A stretch of DNA of 64,000 nt from JACZYA01 sp965247455 (GCA_965247455.1 CBDFHE010000018.1:186001-250000); one strand, 5' to 3'. Shown: positions 43,529 through 52,403, counted from the stretch's first letter. Numbers and translations: made by a program. The notes: a model not told the origin generated them from the letters alone.

Positions 43529-43984
43529 TTATTCTTTCGACTCCGCCTCCGGCGCAGCTTCCGGCGCGGGCTCCGGCGGGGGAGCTTCCTTCTTGCGCTT
43601 CTTTTCTTTCTTCTCTTTGACTTTCAGCTCGGAGCCGATCAAATGGATCAGCGCCATTTCACCGCCGTCGCCCCGGCGCCAACCGACGCGCACGATGCGC
43701 GTGTAGCCTCCCGGGCGGTCGGCGAAGCGCGGAGCAAGCGTGCCGAAGAGCTTCTTCACCACCGGCGGGCTGAGCAAGAACGCCGCCGCCTGCCGGCGGG
43801 CATGCAAGGTGTCGCGCTTGCCGAGCGTGATCATCTTTTCGGCCAGCGGGCGCAGCGCTTTGGCTTTGGTGACGGTGGTGGTGATGCGCTCGCGCTCGAG
43901 CAGGTTGGTGACCAGGTTGCGCAAAGTCTGCCGACGGTGGGCCGGATTGCGACCGAGTTTCTTGTAGCCCTTGCGATGCCTCAT
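43529..43984 (-). CDS. rplQ: 50S ribosomal protein L17
   Basis: The 151-residue protein starts MRHRKGYKKLGRNPAHRRQTLRN, the L17 N-terminus, with TTVTKAKALRPLAEKMITLGK in the middle. The C-terminal 35 residues (Lys/Glu/Pro/Ala-rich, KVKEKKEKKRKKEAPPP and on) form a tail not found in short L17s. L17 sits at the peptide exit tunnel. Last gene of the alpha operon, 15 bases after rpoA. Confidence 0.95.
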   Translation of the reverse strand: MRHRKGYKKLGRNPAHRRQTLRNLVTNLLERERITTTVTKAKALRPLAEKMITLGKRDTLHARRQAAAFLLSPPVVKKLFGTLAPRFADRPGGYTRIVRVGWRRGDGGEMALIHLIGSELKVKEKKEKKRKKEAPPPEPAPEAAPEAESKE

Positions 43985-43999
43985 AAAATTTCCCCGGCC

Positions 44000-45034
44000 T
44001 TAGAGCGAAGTTGCGGGCGCCTGCTGCTCGGCTTCCGGCTTGACCGCCTCCCACGGCGGATAAACGACGCGCCCCTGTTCGTCGATCTTCATCCCCAACT
44101 GCAAGTTCATGCTGACAAGGATGTCCTTGATTTCGTTCAGCGACTTACGCCCGAAGTTTTTGGTCTTCAGCATCTCCTGCTCGGAGCGCTGCACCAACTC
44201 GCCGATGGTGCGGAGGTTGGCGTTCTTCAGGCAATTGTAGGCGCGGACGGAGAGCTCCAACTCGTCCACCGATCGGCCCAGGTACTCCTGACGCGGATCG
44301 AAGCTGTGTTTCACGGCCGCTACCTCCGTCGGCACATCCTCCTCGAAAGCGATGAAGATGCTCATGTGGTCTTTGAGCAGCTTGGCGCCCAGACCAACAG
44401 CGTCGTGGGGTTTGACGGCACCGTTCGTCCACACTTCCAGGGTCAGCTTGTCGTAGTCGGTCATCTGCCCCAAGCGGGCCGCCTCCACCGTGTAGTTGAC
44501 CTTGCGCACCGGGGAGTGGACCGAGTCGGTGGGAATGTAACCGACGGGCAGGTCTTCGTCGAAGTTGCGGTCGGCGCTGATGTAGCCCCGGCCGTTCTTC
44601 ACGCGCATCTCCATCACCAGTTTGCCGCCCTCGCCCAAGGTCGCCAAGTGGATGCCCTTGTCCAACACTTCGATTTCGGCATCGGTTTCGATCATGCCGG
44701 AAGTGACCTTTCCCGGTTTATCTGCGAACAGGGTCATCGTCTTGACCGCTTCGGGATTGTGCAAACGCAACGGCACCTGCTTGAGGTTGAGGATGACGTC
44801 GGTGGCATCTTCCACCACGCCGGGGATCGACTGGAACTCGTGCAGCACCCCTTCGATCTTCACGGCGGTGATGGCGGCACCCTCCACCGAGCTCAACAGC
44901 ACCCGCCGCAAGGAATTGCCGATGGTAGTGCCGAATCCCCGCTCGAACGGCTGGGCGTAGAATCTTCCGTAGCGGTCGGTCAGCGTCTCAACTTCGCTCA
45001 CCAAGCGCTTCGGTTTTTGAAAGCCTTTCCACAT
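44000..45034 (-). CDS. rpoA: RNA polymerase subunit alpha
   Basis: The 344-residue protein has an N-terminal assembly domain (GTTIGNSLRRVLLSSVEGAAI, conserved dimer interface) and a C-terminal domain (LELSVRAYNCLKNANLRTIGELVQRSEQEML) that contacts UP elements and activators. The linker is normal in length. It follows rpsD by 18 bases and precedes rplQ by 15 bases in the standard alpha operon order. Confidence 0.97.
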   Translation of the reverse strand: MWKGFQKPKRLVSEVETLTDRYGRFYAQPFERGFGTTIGNSLRRVLLSSVEGAAITAVKIEGVLHEFQSIPGVVEDATDVILNLKQVPLRLHNPEAVKTMTLFADKPGKVTSGMIETDAEIEVLDKGIHLATLGEGGKLVMEMRVKNGRGYISADRNFDEDLPVGYIPTDSVHSPVRKVNYTVEAARLGQMTDYDKLTLEVWTNGAVKPHDAVGLGAKLLKDHMSIFIAFEEDVPTEVAAVKHSFDPRQEYLGRSVDELELSVRAYNCLKNANLRTIGELVQRSEQEMLKTKNFGRKSLNEIKDILVSMNLQLGMKIDEQGRVVYPPWEAVKPEAEQQAPATSL

Positions 45035-45052
45035 GGATCCTCTTACCTCCCT

Positions 45053-45685
45053 TTACCTCGAATAGAGTTCGACGATGAGCTGCTCGTTGAGCGGCGGCGT
45101 GGTCAACGCCTCGCGCTTGGGCCAAGCGGTCAGCTTGGCGCGCAGGGCCTCGCGGTCAATCTCCAGCCAACTGGCCGTCAACTGCCGCCCCGCCACCTCC
45201 ATCGCCTGCAACACCATCGCGTTCTCTTTCATCTGGCCCTTGAGGCTGATTTCGTCTCCAACATTGACCAGCGCCGACGGGATGTTTACCCGCTTCCCGT
45301 TCACGCGCACATGCCCGTGCAGCACCAACTGGCGCGCCTGCGGCCGCGAGCTGGCGAAGCCGGCGCGCTGCACCATCGTGTCCAGCCGCCGCTCCAACAG
45401 CACCAGCAGATTCTCGCCGGTTTTGCCTGGCATCCGCTCCGCTTTCTGGAAGATGTTGCGGAACTGCCGCTCCAGCACGCCATAGACACGACGCACCCGC
45501 TGCTTTTCCCGCAACTGGGTGCCGTAGGCGCGTATCTTGGGCCGGCGCCCGCGCCCGTGCATGCCCGGCGGAACGTTCCGCTTCTCAATCGCGCACTTGT
45601 CGGTGAAGCAGCGCTCCCCCTTCAAGTACAGCTTCATTCCTTCGCGCCGGCAGAGCCGGCAAACCGCGTCACAGTATCGAGCCAA
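45053..45685 (-). CDS. rpsD: 30S ribosomal protein S4, zinc-binding form
   Basis: The 210-residue S4 begins MARYCDAVCRLCRREGMKLY and has two more cysteines in RCFTDKC, so it is the zinc-binding (C+) type. The S4 RNA-binding domain (SRPQARQLVLHGHVRVNGKRVNIPS) is intact. In many bacteria S4 represses the alpha operon by binding its leader. Spacing to rpsK is 41 bases, the largest gap within this group. Confidence 0.96.
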   Translation of the reverse strand: MARYCDAVCRLCRREGMKLYLKGERCFTDKCAIEKRNVPPGMHGRGRRPKIRAYGTQLREKQRVRRVYGVLERQFRNIFQKAERMPGKTGENLLVLLERRLDTMVQRAGFASSRPQARQLVLHGHVRVNGKRVNIPSALVNVGDEISLKGQMKENAMVLQAMEVAGRQLTASWLEIDREALRAKLTAWPKREALTTPPLNEQLIVELYSR

Positions 45686-45726
45686 GGATGTCTTCTACCT
45701 CCCTACCAACCGATTCGTTCCTCTCA

Positions 45727-46146
45727 TCACACCCGACGCCGCTTGGGCGGCCGACAGCCGTTGTGCGGGATCGGAGTGACATCTCTGATGACCGTCACCT
45801 GCAAGCCGGCGGCCGCCAGGGAGCGGATGGCCGACTCGCGGCCCGACCCCGGCCCGTTGACGCGCACTTCCACCGTCCGCATCCCCACGTCGCGCGCGCG
45901 CGTGGCAGCCGCCGTGGCTGCCTGCCCGGCTGCAAAGGGAGTTCCCTTGCGAGACCCTTTGAACCCAACCGAGCCGGAGCTGGCCCACCCGATGGTGTTG
46001 CCTTTCATATCGGTAATGGTGACCTGGGTATTGTTGAAGGTCGCCCGAATAAAAACCAGACCCGCCGGGATGTGCTTCTTCTCGCGCTTCTTGCGAAATG
46101 TCTTCTTGCGTCCCGTCTTGCCCGCCGGAGCTGCGGCTTTAGCCAT
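45727..46146 (-). CDS. rpsK: 30S ribosomal protein S11
   Basis: The 139-residue S11 has an N-terminal basic extension (AKAAAPAGKTGRKKTFRKKREKK), then the conserved ATFNNTQVTITDMKGNTIGWASSG and VNGPGSGRESAIRSL, ending DVTPIPHNGCRPPKRRRV. It lines the mRNA exit at the 30S platform. The start is ATG 46146. Confidence 0.96.
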   Translation of the reverse strand: MAKAAAPAGKTGRKKTFRKKREKKHIPAGLVFIRATFNNTQVTITDMKGNTIGWASSGSVGFKGSRKGTPFAAGQAATAAATRARDVGMRTVEVRVNGPGSGRESAIRSLAAAGLQVTVIRDVTPIPHNGCRPPKRRRV

Positions 46147-46159
46147 TCCTTTCTCTCCC

Positions 46160-46549
46160 TTAACCCTTCTTGGTCGGGGCCGCCCGCTTCAAGGCCACGG
46201 TTTGACGGCGCGGGCCCTTGCGGGTGCGAGCGTTGGTGTGCGTGCGCTGGCCGCGCACCGGCAAGCTGCGGCGGTGGCGCTGGCCCCGGTAGCTCCCGAT
46301 CTCAATCAGGCGCTTGATGTTCATGGAAATCTCTTTGCGCAAATCGCCTTCCACGCCGCCCTGCTCCTCGATCACCTGGCGGATGTGGCTGACATCGGTT
46401 TCGGTCAAATCCTTGACCTTGCGGAACTGCTCCACCTCCGCCTTGGCCAGAATCTGCGCCGACCGGCTGCGCCCGATGCCGTAGATGTGCGTCAGCCCGA
46501 TCCAGACATTTTTTTGCGGCGGCAGATCCACGCCGGAAATCCGTGCCAT
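46160..46549 (-). CDS. rpsM: 30S ribosomal protein S13
   Basis: The 129-residue S13 begins MARISGVDLPPQKNVWIGLTHIYGIGRSRS with LRKEISMNIKRLIEIGSYRG and a basic tail with GQRTHTNARTRKGPRR. It contacts the A- and P-site tRNAs at the 30S head and the 50S in bridge B1. Follows rpmJ by 12 bases. Confidence 0.96.
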   Translation of the reverse strand: MARISGVDLPPQKNVWIGLTHIYGIGRSRSAQILAKAEVEQFRKVKDLTETDVSHIRQVIEEQGGVEGDLRKEISMNIKRLIEIGSYRGQRHRRSLPVRGQRTHTNARTRKGPRRQTVALKRAAPTKKG

Positions 46550-46561
46550 CGTTCTCTCTCC

Positions 46562-46675
46562 TTAGCCTTGGCGCTGCTTGTGCTTGGGATTCACGCAGAT
46601 CACCCGCACTATGCCGCGCCGGCGGATGATCTTGCACTTAGCGCAAATCTTCTTTACCGATGCCCGTACCTTCAC
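46562..46675 (-). CDS. rpmJ: 50S ribosomal protein L36, zinc-binding form
   Basis: The 37-residue protein reads from GTG 46675: MKVRASVKKICAKCKIIRRR, then GIVRVICVNPKHKQRQG. The ligands Cys11, Cys14, Cys27 and His32 are all present, so it is the zinc (C+) form. It is shorter than typical gene callers report, but the position between infA and rpsM and the sequence leave little doubt. Confidence 0.95.
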   Translation of the reverse strand: MKVRASVKKICAKCKIIRRRGIVRVICVNPKHKQRQG

Positions 46676-46684
46676 GGCGTCCCT

Positions 46685-46903
46685 CTAGCGAAAACGATAA
46701 GTGATCCGGCCCCGGCTCAGGTCGTAGGGCGACAGTTCCAACTGCACGCGGTCGCCGGGCAAGATGCGGATGAAATACTTCCGCATCCGCCCCGAGATGT
46801 GGGCCAGCACCTTGTGCTTGTTCTCCAGCTCAATCCGAAACATCGCATTGGGTAACGTCTCGATCACTGTGCCCATCACCTCAATCGCGTCCTCTTTGGC
46901 CAT
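46685..46903 (-). CDS. infA: translation initiation factor IF-1
   Basis: The 72-residue S1-like OB-fold protein reads MAKEDAIEVMGTVIETLPNA, then MFRIELENKHKVLAHISGRM and a C-terminal YDLSRGRITYRFR. IF-1 blocks the A site during initiation. It follows map by 17 bases and precedes rpmJ by 9 bases, the usual order at the spc/alpha junction. Confidence 0.97.
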   Translation of the reverse strand: MAKEDAIEVMGTVIETLPNAMFRIELENKHKVLAHISGRMRKYFIRILPGDRVQLELSPYDLSRGRITYRFR

Positions 46904-46920
46904 ACGCTCCTTTGTCCCGC

Positions 46921-47667
46921 CTAGGCTTCCGTCAACACCCAGGGACCGTTCTGGGTGACGGCCACGCAGTGCTCAAAGTGGGCGGCATGACCGCCATCGG
47001 CCACCACCGCCGTCCACCGGTCCGGCCGCATCTTTACAGCCGGCGAACCTTTGGTCACCATCGGCTCCAACGCCAGCACCATCCCGGGCCTCAGCTTCGG
47101 GCCGCGGCCGGGCGTGGCATAGTTGGGCACCTGCGGCTCTTCGTGCAGTTGCGTGCCAATGCCGTGGCCCACAAACTCGCGCACCACATTGAACCCGGCG
47201 CCCTCCACATGCTGCTGCACCGCCTTCCCGATGTCTTTGAGGTAGTTCCCCGCCCGCGCTTGCTCCACCGCTATGTCCAACGCTTCGCGCGTAACCCGAA
47301 CCAGCGTCTTGACCTCCGGTGCCACCGGCTCCAGCAGGATGGTGGTGGCGGTATCAACGTAGAACCCCTCCAGCTTAATCCCCACGTCAATCGAAAGGAT
47401 GTCACCCTCCCGCAGCTTGCGCTCCGACGGGATGCCATGCACAATTTCCTCGTTGACCGAGGTGCACAGCACGCACGGATACCCGCGGTAGCCCTTGAAG
47501 GCCGGTTCGCCTTTGCCGGCGGCGATTTCCTTCTCCGCCAGCGCTTCTAACTCCAGCAAGGAGACGCCTGGGGCTGCGTGCGCGGCCACCTGTGCCAATA
47601 CGCGCGCCCCAATCTGCCCGGCGACGCGCATCTTTTCCAATTCCGCCGCTGACTTGCATACAATCAT
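46921..47667 (-). CDS. map: methionine aminopeptidase, type I
   Basis: The 248-residue dimetal enzyme removes N-terminal Met from nascent proteins. Metal ligands are in LSIDVGIKLEGFYVDTATT (two Asp), VGHGIGTQLHEEPQ (His), GMVLALEPMVTKG (Glu) and AHFEHCVAVT (Glu). Substrate His lies in NEEIVHGIPSERK. It overlaps adk by 4 bases, so the two are translationally coupled. Confidence 0.96.
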   Translation of the reverse strand: MIVCKSAAELEKMRVAGQIGARVLAQVAAHAAPGVSLLELEALAEKEIAAGKGEPAFKGYRGYPCVLCTSVNEEIVHGIPSERKLREGDILSIDVGIKLEGFYVDTATTILLEPVAPEVKTLVRVTREALDIAVEQARAGNYLKDIGKAVQQHVEGAGFNVVREFVGHGIGTQLHEEPQVPNYATPGRGPKLRPGMVLALEPMVTKGSPAVKMRPDRWTAVVADGGHAAHFEHCVAVTQNGPWVLTEA

Positions 47668-48362
47668 GTCCGCCGCTCAACTCCCGCCCCCACCGCCGAC
47701 TCCACCAGCGGGATCAACCGCCGGGCCAGCTCCTCCGGTGCTTGCTCGCCGTTCACCTCCGACAAGGCCCCGCGCTGGCGGTAGAATTCCACCAGCGGTT
47801 TCGTCTGCTGCTCGTAAGTATCCAAACGTTTTCGGACCACTTCCTCGCGATCGTCAGCCCGCTCGATCAACTCGCCGCCGTCACGGTCGCACCGCCCCTG
47901 CACGCGCGGCGGGCGGTCGAAAATATTATAGATTTCCCCGCAGACCCAACACGTACGGCGTCCGCAAATTCGGCGAATCAGATTATCATAGCCCACCTGC
48001 AAGTTTATCGCAAGCGTGCTGGAAAAGCCCGCCTCTGCCAGAATCTCATCCAATCGTTCCGCCTGCGCCCGCGTGCGCGGAAAACCATCCAGGATGAACC
48101 CGCCCGCGCAGTCGGGCTGCCGGATGCGCTCCGCCACCATAGCGGACACAATCTCGTCGCTCACCAACTCTCCCCGCTCCATGATAGCTTTGGCCTCCCG
48201 CCCCAAGGGCGTGTTCCGGGCGACGTGGTCGCGGAACATGTCGCCGGTGGCAATTTGCGGCACGCCACAGTGTTGGGCCAGGGCGCGGGCCTGCGTGCCC
48301 TTGCCGGCTCCGGGTGCCCCCAGGAAAACCAACGGGCGCGCCGGCTTCCTCCCGCGGGCCAC
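47664..48362 (-). CDS. adk: adenylate kinase, zinc-lid form
   Basis: The 232-residue kinase has P-loop GAPGAGKGTQ (about 14-23), the AMP-binding TGDMFRDHV and LDGFPRTRAQAERLD, and a LID with CWVC and RCDRD, where the three Cys and one Asp would hold zinc. It exchanges phosphate among AMP, ADP and ATP. A basic N-terminal extension (ARGRKPARPLV) precedes the P-loop. It follows secY by 3 bases. Confidence 0.95.
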   Translation of the reverse strand: MARGRKPARPLVFLGAPGAGKGTQARALAQHCGVPQIATGDMFRDHVARNTPLGREAKAIMERGELVSDEIVSAMVAERIRQPDCAGGFILDGFPRTRAQAERLDEILAEAGFSSTLAINLQVGYDNLIRRICGRRTCWVCGEIYNIFDRPPRVQGRCDRDGGELIERADDREEVVRKRLDTYEQQTKPLVEFYRQRGALSEVNGEQAPEELARRLIPLVESAVGAGVERRT

Positions 48363-48365
48363 AAC

Positions 48366-49754
48366 TCAGTTTCTCCGGCCCCGGATGCGGCCGCGGGCCG
48401 TGAAGCCATCGTAATGCCGCATGGTCAACTGCGCCTCAATCTGGTTGACCGTGTCCATGGCTACACCCACGACGATCAGCAGCGAGGTGCCGCCGAAATA
48501 AAACTGCACCCCCAACCCGTCCAGAATCCAGCGAGGAAAGACGGCATCCACCCAGGCGCCCACAAACGGCAGGTGGTGGAGCTTGATGCCTGAAATCATC
48601 CATTCCGGAATGATAGAGATCAAAGCCAAGTAGAGGCCGCCCACGAAAGTGATACGAGTGAGAATGTTGTTCACGTACTCGGAGGTGTGCCGCCCGGGCC
48701 GAATGCCGGGGATAAACCCGCCCCACTTGCGCATGTTGTCGGCCAGCTCGTCGGGGTTGAAGATAATGGAAACATAGAAATAACAGAAGAAAATAATCCC
48801 GGCAATGTAGAGCAGCGTGTAGAGTGGCTCGCCCCAGGCCAGTGCCTGCGTGAACGAGCGGACCCAAGGGCTGTTGCCCGCAAAGACTCCGATGGTCTGC
48901 GGGAAGGTCAAGATCGAGCTGGCAAAGATGACCGGGATGACGCCGCCGGTGTTGACGCGGATGGGCAGGTAGGTCATGCTGCCGCCCATCGTGCGCCGGC
49001 CTACCACTCGCTTGGCGTACTGCACCGGAATCCGCCGCTGCGCTCCCTCCACCAGTACGATGAAACCCACGATGACTATCATCAGAATCAACAGCGCCAG
49101 CAGATGGTGCAACTGCCACTGCCCGCCCTGGAAACCCTGGTAGAGCCCGGCCATCGCCCGCGGCAGACCCACCACAATCCCGGCAAAGATGATGAGCGAC
49201 ATCCCGTTGCCGATGCCGCGGTCGGAGATTTGCTCGCCCAGCCACATGATGAAGATGGTGCCGGTGGTCAACGTCAGCACCGTCATCAGCAGGAAGCCCG
49301 CGCCCGGGCTGATCACGTAGGACGTGCCCTGTAAGCTGCTCCGCATCAGCGTAACCGCGATGGTGAAGGCCTGGAACCCGGCCAGAAATACCGTCAGGTA
49401 GCGGGTGTACTGGGTGATCTTCCGCCGGCCCAGCTCGCCTTCCTTTTGCAACCGCTCCAGGTAGGGCCAGACCACGGTGAGCAACTGCAGGATGATGGAG
49501 GCGGTGATGTAGGGCATAATGCCCAGCGCGAAAATGGTCATGCGGCGGAAATTTCCGCCGGAGAAAATGTCAATCAAGCCCAGCCAGGAACCGCGGTTCT
49601 GTTCGAAGAATTGCTCCAGCAGCTCGGCGTTGATGCCCGGGATGGTGATGTGCGCGCCCAGCCGATAGACCGCCAGCAACGCCAGCGTGAACAGCACGCG
49701 GTTGCGCAGGTCAGGAATGCGAAAGATGTTGCGAAGGGCTTCGAGAAACTTCAT
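48366..49754 (-). CDS. secY: preprotein translocase subunit SecY
   Basis: The 462-residue membrane protein has ten hydrophobic segments. The plug-side N-terminus ITIPGINAELLEQFF, the loop region GDRGIGNGMSLIIF-type SDRGIGNGMSLIIFAGI, the cytoplasmic loop QYAKRVVGRRTMGGSMTYLPIRVN and the late NPDELADNMRKWGGFIPGIRPG are typical. It forms the translocation channel with SecE and the SecG encoded at 27818. It lies in the spc operon between rplO and adk. Confidence 0.97.
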   Translation of the reverse strand: MKFLEALRNIFRIPDLRNRVLFTLALLAVYRLGAHITIPGINAELLEQFFEQNRGSWLGLIDIFSGGNFRRMTIFALGIMPYITASIILQLLTVVWPYLERLQKEGELGRRKITQYTRYLTVFLAGFQAFTIAVTLMRSSLQGTSYVISPGAGFLLMTVLTLTTGTIFIMWLGEQISDRGIGNGMSLIIFAGIVVGLPRAMAGLYQGFQGGQWQLHHLLALLILMIVIVGFIVLVEGAQRRIPVQYAKRVVGRRTMGGSMTYLPIRVNTGGVIPVIFASSILTFPQTIGVFAGNSPWVRSFTQALAWGEPLYTLLYIAGIIFFCYFYVSIIFNPDELADNMRKWGGFIPGIRPGRHTSEYVNNILTRITFVGGLYLALISIIPEWMISGIKLHHLPFVGAWVDAVFPRWILDGLGVQFYFGGTSLLIVVGVAMDTVNQIEAQLTMRHYDGFTARGRIRGRRN

Positions 49755-49760
49755 AAAGAG

Positions 49761-50252
49761 TTAGGCGCTGGCGGCCTCCCCCGCCGTGGACTCCCGAGCC
49801 GCAGGCGCGCGCGTAAGCACCTCCACGCTGCCGCCTGCCTTTTCGATCTTCTGCCGCGCGCCGGCGCTGAACGCGTGGGCCACCACGGTGAGCTTGGTCT
49901 TCAGCTCGCCTTCACCCAGAATCTTCACCGGCAGGCGACGCCGCACCAGCCCACGCGCTTTCAGTGACTCCGGCGTCACCCGCTCGCCGGGGGAAAACCG
50001 GCTCAGCGCCTCCACGTTCACAACCGCGTACTGGGTGCGAAAGATATTGGTAAAGCCGCGCTTGGGCAGGCGCCGATGCAGGGGCATCTGCCCGCCTTCA
50101 AAACCCGGACGGATGCTGGCACCTGAACGGGAGAGCTGTCCCTTGTTGCCGCGCCCGGCGGTCTTGCTCTTGCGCGCTCCGATGCCGCGTCCCACCCGCT
50201 GCGGCTTTTTGCGCGAGCCATGCGGCGGGCGCAAGTTGTTCAAACTCACCAT
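49761..50252 (-). CDS. rplO: 50S ribosomal protein L15
   Basis: The 163-residue L15 has the conserved N-terminus SLNNLRPPHGSRKKPQRVGRG and GRGNKGQLSRSGASIRPGFEGG, then MPLHRRLPKRGF and KILGEGELKTKLTVVAHAFS. An Ala/Glu-rich C-terminal tail (TRAPAARESTAGEAASA) is added. It is a late-assembly 50S protein. It precedes secY by 6 bases. Confidence 0.95.
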   Translation of the reverse strand: MVSLNNLRPPHGSRKKPQRVGRGIGARKSKTAGRGNKGQLSRSGASIRPGFEGGQMPLHRRLPKRGFTNIFRTQYAVVNVEALSRFSPGERVTPESLKARGLVRRRLPVKILGEGELKTKLTVVAHAFSAGARQKIEKAGGSVEVLTRAPAARESTAGEAASA

Positions 50253-50255
50253 CGC

Positions 50256-50450
50256 CTACTCCCCCACCACCTTCACCAGGTGCGGAATCTTTTTCACCAT
50301 GCCGCGCACCGCCGGCGTATCCACCCGCTCCACCACGTGGCCGAGCCGGCGCAACCCCAAGCCGCGCACCACCGCCCGCTGCTCTTCCGGGCAGCCGATC
50401 CAGCTCCGCACCCACCGAATCTTAAACTTGCCGCTCTTTTTCTGCGCCAT
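50256..50450 (-). CDS. rpmD: 50S ribosomal protein L30
   Basis: The 64-residue protein reads KFKIRWVRSWIGCPEEQRAV and RGLGLRRLGHVVERVDTPAV, ending VRGMVKKIPHLVKVV, the L30 pattern. It is separated from rplO by 3 bases and from rpsE by 5 bases. Confidence 0.95.
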   Translation of the reverse strand: MAQKKSGKFKIRWVRSWIGCPEEQRAVVRGLGLRRLGHVVERVDTPAVRGMVKKIPHLVKVVGE

Positions 50451-50455
50451 CGCTG

Positions 50456-50986
50456 CTACAACTCCTGTGGTTCCTTACCGCGCAGTTGCGCCACCACCTG
50501 CTTGTCTTTCAGGCTGAGCAGGCCGTCCAGGGTGGCCTTAATTACGTTGTGCGGGTTGGTGTTGCCGAGGGCCTTGGTGAAAACGTCGTGGATGCCCGCC
50601 GCTTCCATCACCGGCCGAATCGGTCCGCCGGCGATCACTCCGGCGCCTTCCGGCGCCGGCTTCAGCAGCACCCGGCAGGCCGAATACCGCCCAATCACCT
50701 GGTGCGGAATGGTCGGCGGGGTAAGGTTCACCTTGAGCAGATTCTTCTTGGCGACCTCGATTCCCTTGCGAATCGCCATCGGTACCTCGCGCGCCTTGCC
50801 CATTCCGAAGCCGACGATGCCGTTCTTGTCGCCCACCACCACCAACGCGGCAAAACTCAAGTTCTTACCGCCCTTCACTACCTTGGTGACGCGGTTGATG
50901 GAAACCACGTGCTCGGTCAATTGGTAGCCGCCGGGATCAATCGGTTTCTGCTGCCGCACTTTGTCTCGGAAGGTTGCTCTACTCAT
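50456..50986 (-). CDS. rpsE: 30S ribosomal protein S5
   Basis: The 176-residue S5 has the dsRBD-like N-terminal domain (VVSINRVTKVVKGGKNLSFA, VVGDKNGIVGFGMGKAREVP) and the C-terminal LLKPAPEGAGVIAGGPIRPV and ALGNTNPHNVIKATLDGL. It is involved in translational fidelity. No unusual change was seen at the known accuracy sites. Confidence 0.96.
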   Translation of the reverse strand: MSRATFRDKVRQQKPIDPGGYQLTEHVVSINRVTKVVKGGKNLSFAALVVVGDKNGIVGFGMGKAREVPMAIRKGIEVAKKNLLKVNLTPPTIPHQVIGRYSACRVLLKPAPEGAGVIAGGPIRPVMEAAGIHDVFTKALGNTNPHNVIKATLDGLLSLKDKQVVAQLRGKEPQEL

Positions 50987-50989
50987 CGT

Positions 50990-51397
50990 TTAGAATTTCA
51001 GTCCGGCCGCGCGGGCCGCCTCCGCTAAAACTTTCACTCGGCCGTGATACCGGTAGCCGCCGCGGTCGAAAGCCACCCGGGTCACACCCGCCGCCTGGGC
51101 GCGCTCGCCCAAAACCTTTCCCACGATCTTCGCGGCCGCCGCGTTGCCGCCGTAGCTGGCCTGCTGGCGCACCTGCTTGTCGAGCGTAGAGACCGCCACC
51201 AGCGTGCACCCCTGCGCATCGTCAATCACCTGCGCATAGATGTGCTTGTGGGAGCGAAACACGTTCAAGCGCGGGAGGCTGGTTGTCCCGCTCACCTTCG
51301 AGCGCACGCGGCGGTGGAGTTGCCGACGGTGCTCCAACCGGGTGATCTTCCCCACCGGCTTGCGCGCGCGTCCAAAACGGCTCTGTCGGGCTCGCAT
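50990..51397 (-). CDS. rplR: 50S ribosomal protein L18
   Basis: The 135-residue L18 has LPRLNVFRSHKHIYAQVIDD in the middle and VAFDRGGYRYHGRVKVLAEA near the C-terminus, the 5S rRNA-binding parts. The N-terminus carries a basic stretch (RARQSRFGRARKPVGKITRL) somewhat longer than usual. It lies 3 bases before rpsE. Confidence 0.95.
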   Translation of the reverse strand: MRARQSRFGRARKPVGKITRLEHRRQLHRRVRSKVSGTTSLPRLNVFRSHKHIYAQVIDDAQGCTLVAVSTLDKQVRQQASYGGNAAAAKIVGKVLGERAQAAGVTRVAFDRGGYRYHGRVKVLAEAARAAGLKF

Positions 51398-51399
51398 GG

Positions 51400-51987
51400 T
51401 TATTTCGCTGCTGTAGCGGCCGCCTTGCCGGCCTTCTTGCGCAACAATTCGCCCACCAGGCGGACTCCTTTCTGTTTGTAAGGATCCGGCGGGCGCAGGG
51501 CGCGCATGTCAGCCGCCACCTGGCCCACCAACTGCTTGTCAATCCCGCTCACTTTCAGCTTGGTCAGCTTCTCCACCGTGACTTCAATCCCGACGGGAAG
51601 CGGGAACTCCACCGGGTGGGAGTAGCCCAGGCTGAAGACGACGCTTTTGCCTTTCACCTCGGCTTTGTAGCCCACCCCCACAATCGCCAAATTCTTGGAG
51701 TATCCCTGGCTGACGCCGGTGACCGCGTTGGCCACCAGGGCCCGTGCCAACCCCCAGTTGGCTTTCTCCTGGTTCGAGAGCTGCTCAGTCAATTCCTTTT
51801 CGCTCACACCTTCCCGGGCGGCCACGGGGCGCACCACCACCCGCCCTTTTTCCTGCTGGAGGCGCGTACCGGCGGGGATGGGCGCCGTCAGCTTGCCCTT
51901 GGGCCCCTGGACTTCGACCGAAACCTCGGCGATCTTTACGCTCACGCCCTGGGGCAACTCAATTGGTTTGCGTCCGATGCGCGACAT
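51400..51987 (-). CDS. rplF: 50S ribosomal protein L6
   Basis: The 195-residue L6 has its two repeated alpha/beta domains: SRIGRKPIELPQGVSVKIAE at the start and FSLGYSHPVEFPLPVGIEVT in the second, with the C-terminal ALRPPDPYKQKGVRLVGE, the 23S sarcin-ricin contact. A short KKAGKAAATAAK tail is present. It is 2 bases from rplR. Confidence 0.96.
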   Translation of the reverse strand: MSRIGRKPIELPQGVSVKIAEVSVEVQGPKGKLTAPIPAGTRLQQEKGRVVVRPVAAREGVSEKELTEQLSNQEKANWGLARALVANAVTGVSQGYSKNLAIVGVGYKAEVKGKSVVFSLGYSHPVEFPLPVGIEVTVEKLTKLKVSGIDKQLVGQVAADMRALRPPDPYKQKGVRLVGELLRKKAGKAAATAAK

Positions 51988-51993
51988 AACTTC

Positions 51994-52395
51994 CTACCAC
52001 ACCTCGCAGAGCACTTCCCCGCCCACGCCCGCGCGCCGGGCAGCCCGCCCGGTCATGACGCCGCGCGGCGTGGTGACAATGCTGATGCCCATCCCGCCGT
52101 ACACCCGCTTGAGCTCGTTGCGGCCGCGATAGACGCGCCGCCCGGAGCGGGAGATGCGTCGTAGGCCGGTGATCACACCCTGCTTCTGCGGGCTGTACTT
52201 CAGGTAGAGCCGCAAGCTCTTGCGCTTCTTCTCTTCGATCACTTTGTAGGCGGCCACGAACCCTTCTTCCTTCAGCACGCGCGCAATCTCGGTCTTCACC
52301 CGCGAGAGCGGCACGTCCACCTTGGGGTGGCGGACCCGCACGGCGTTGCGGATCGAAGTCAGCATGTCGGCAATCGGATCGGTGGATACGCCCAT
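51994..52395 (-). CDS. rpsH: 30S ribosomal protein S8
   Basis: The 133-residue S8 begins MGVSTDPIADMLTSIRNAVR and ends IVTTPRGVMTGRAARRAGVGG and EVLCEVW. In E. coli S8 is the feedback repressor of the spc operon. I start at ATG 52395; an upstream extension would run through rpsN. Spacing to rpsN is 8 bases. Confidence 0.96.
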   Translation of the reverse strand: MGVSTDPIADMLTSIRNAVRVRHPKVDVPLSRVKTEIARVLKEEGFVAAYKVIEEKKRKSLRLYLKYSPQKQGVITGLRRISRSGRRVYRGRNELKRVYGGMGISIVTTPRGVMTGRAARRAGVGGEVLCEVW

Positions 52396-52403
52396 CGTTC
52401 CTC

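Noticed and set aside
43643..46855. 1,070-codon open frame on the plus strand across the alpha operon
   Set aside because: It is antisense to rplQ, rpoA, rpsD, rpsK, rpsM, rpmJ and infA. The long open frame comes from GC-rich codon bias; the product has no family motifs.
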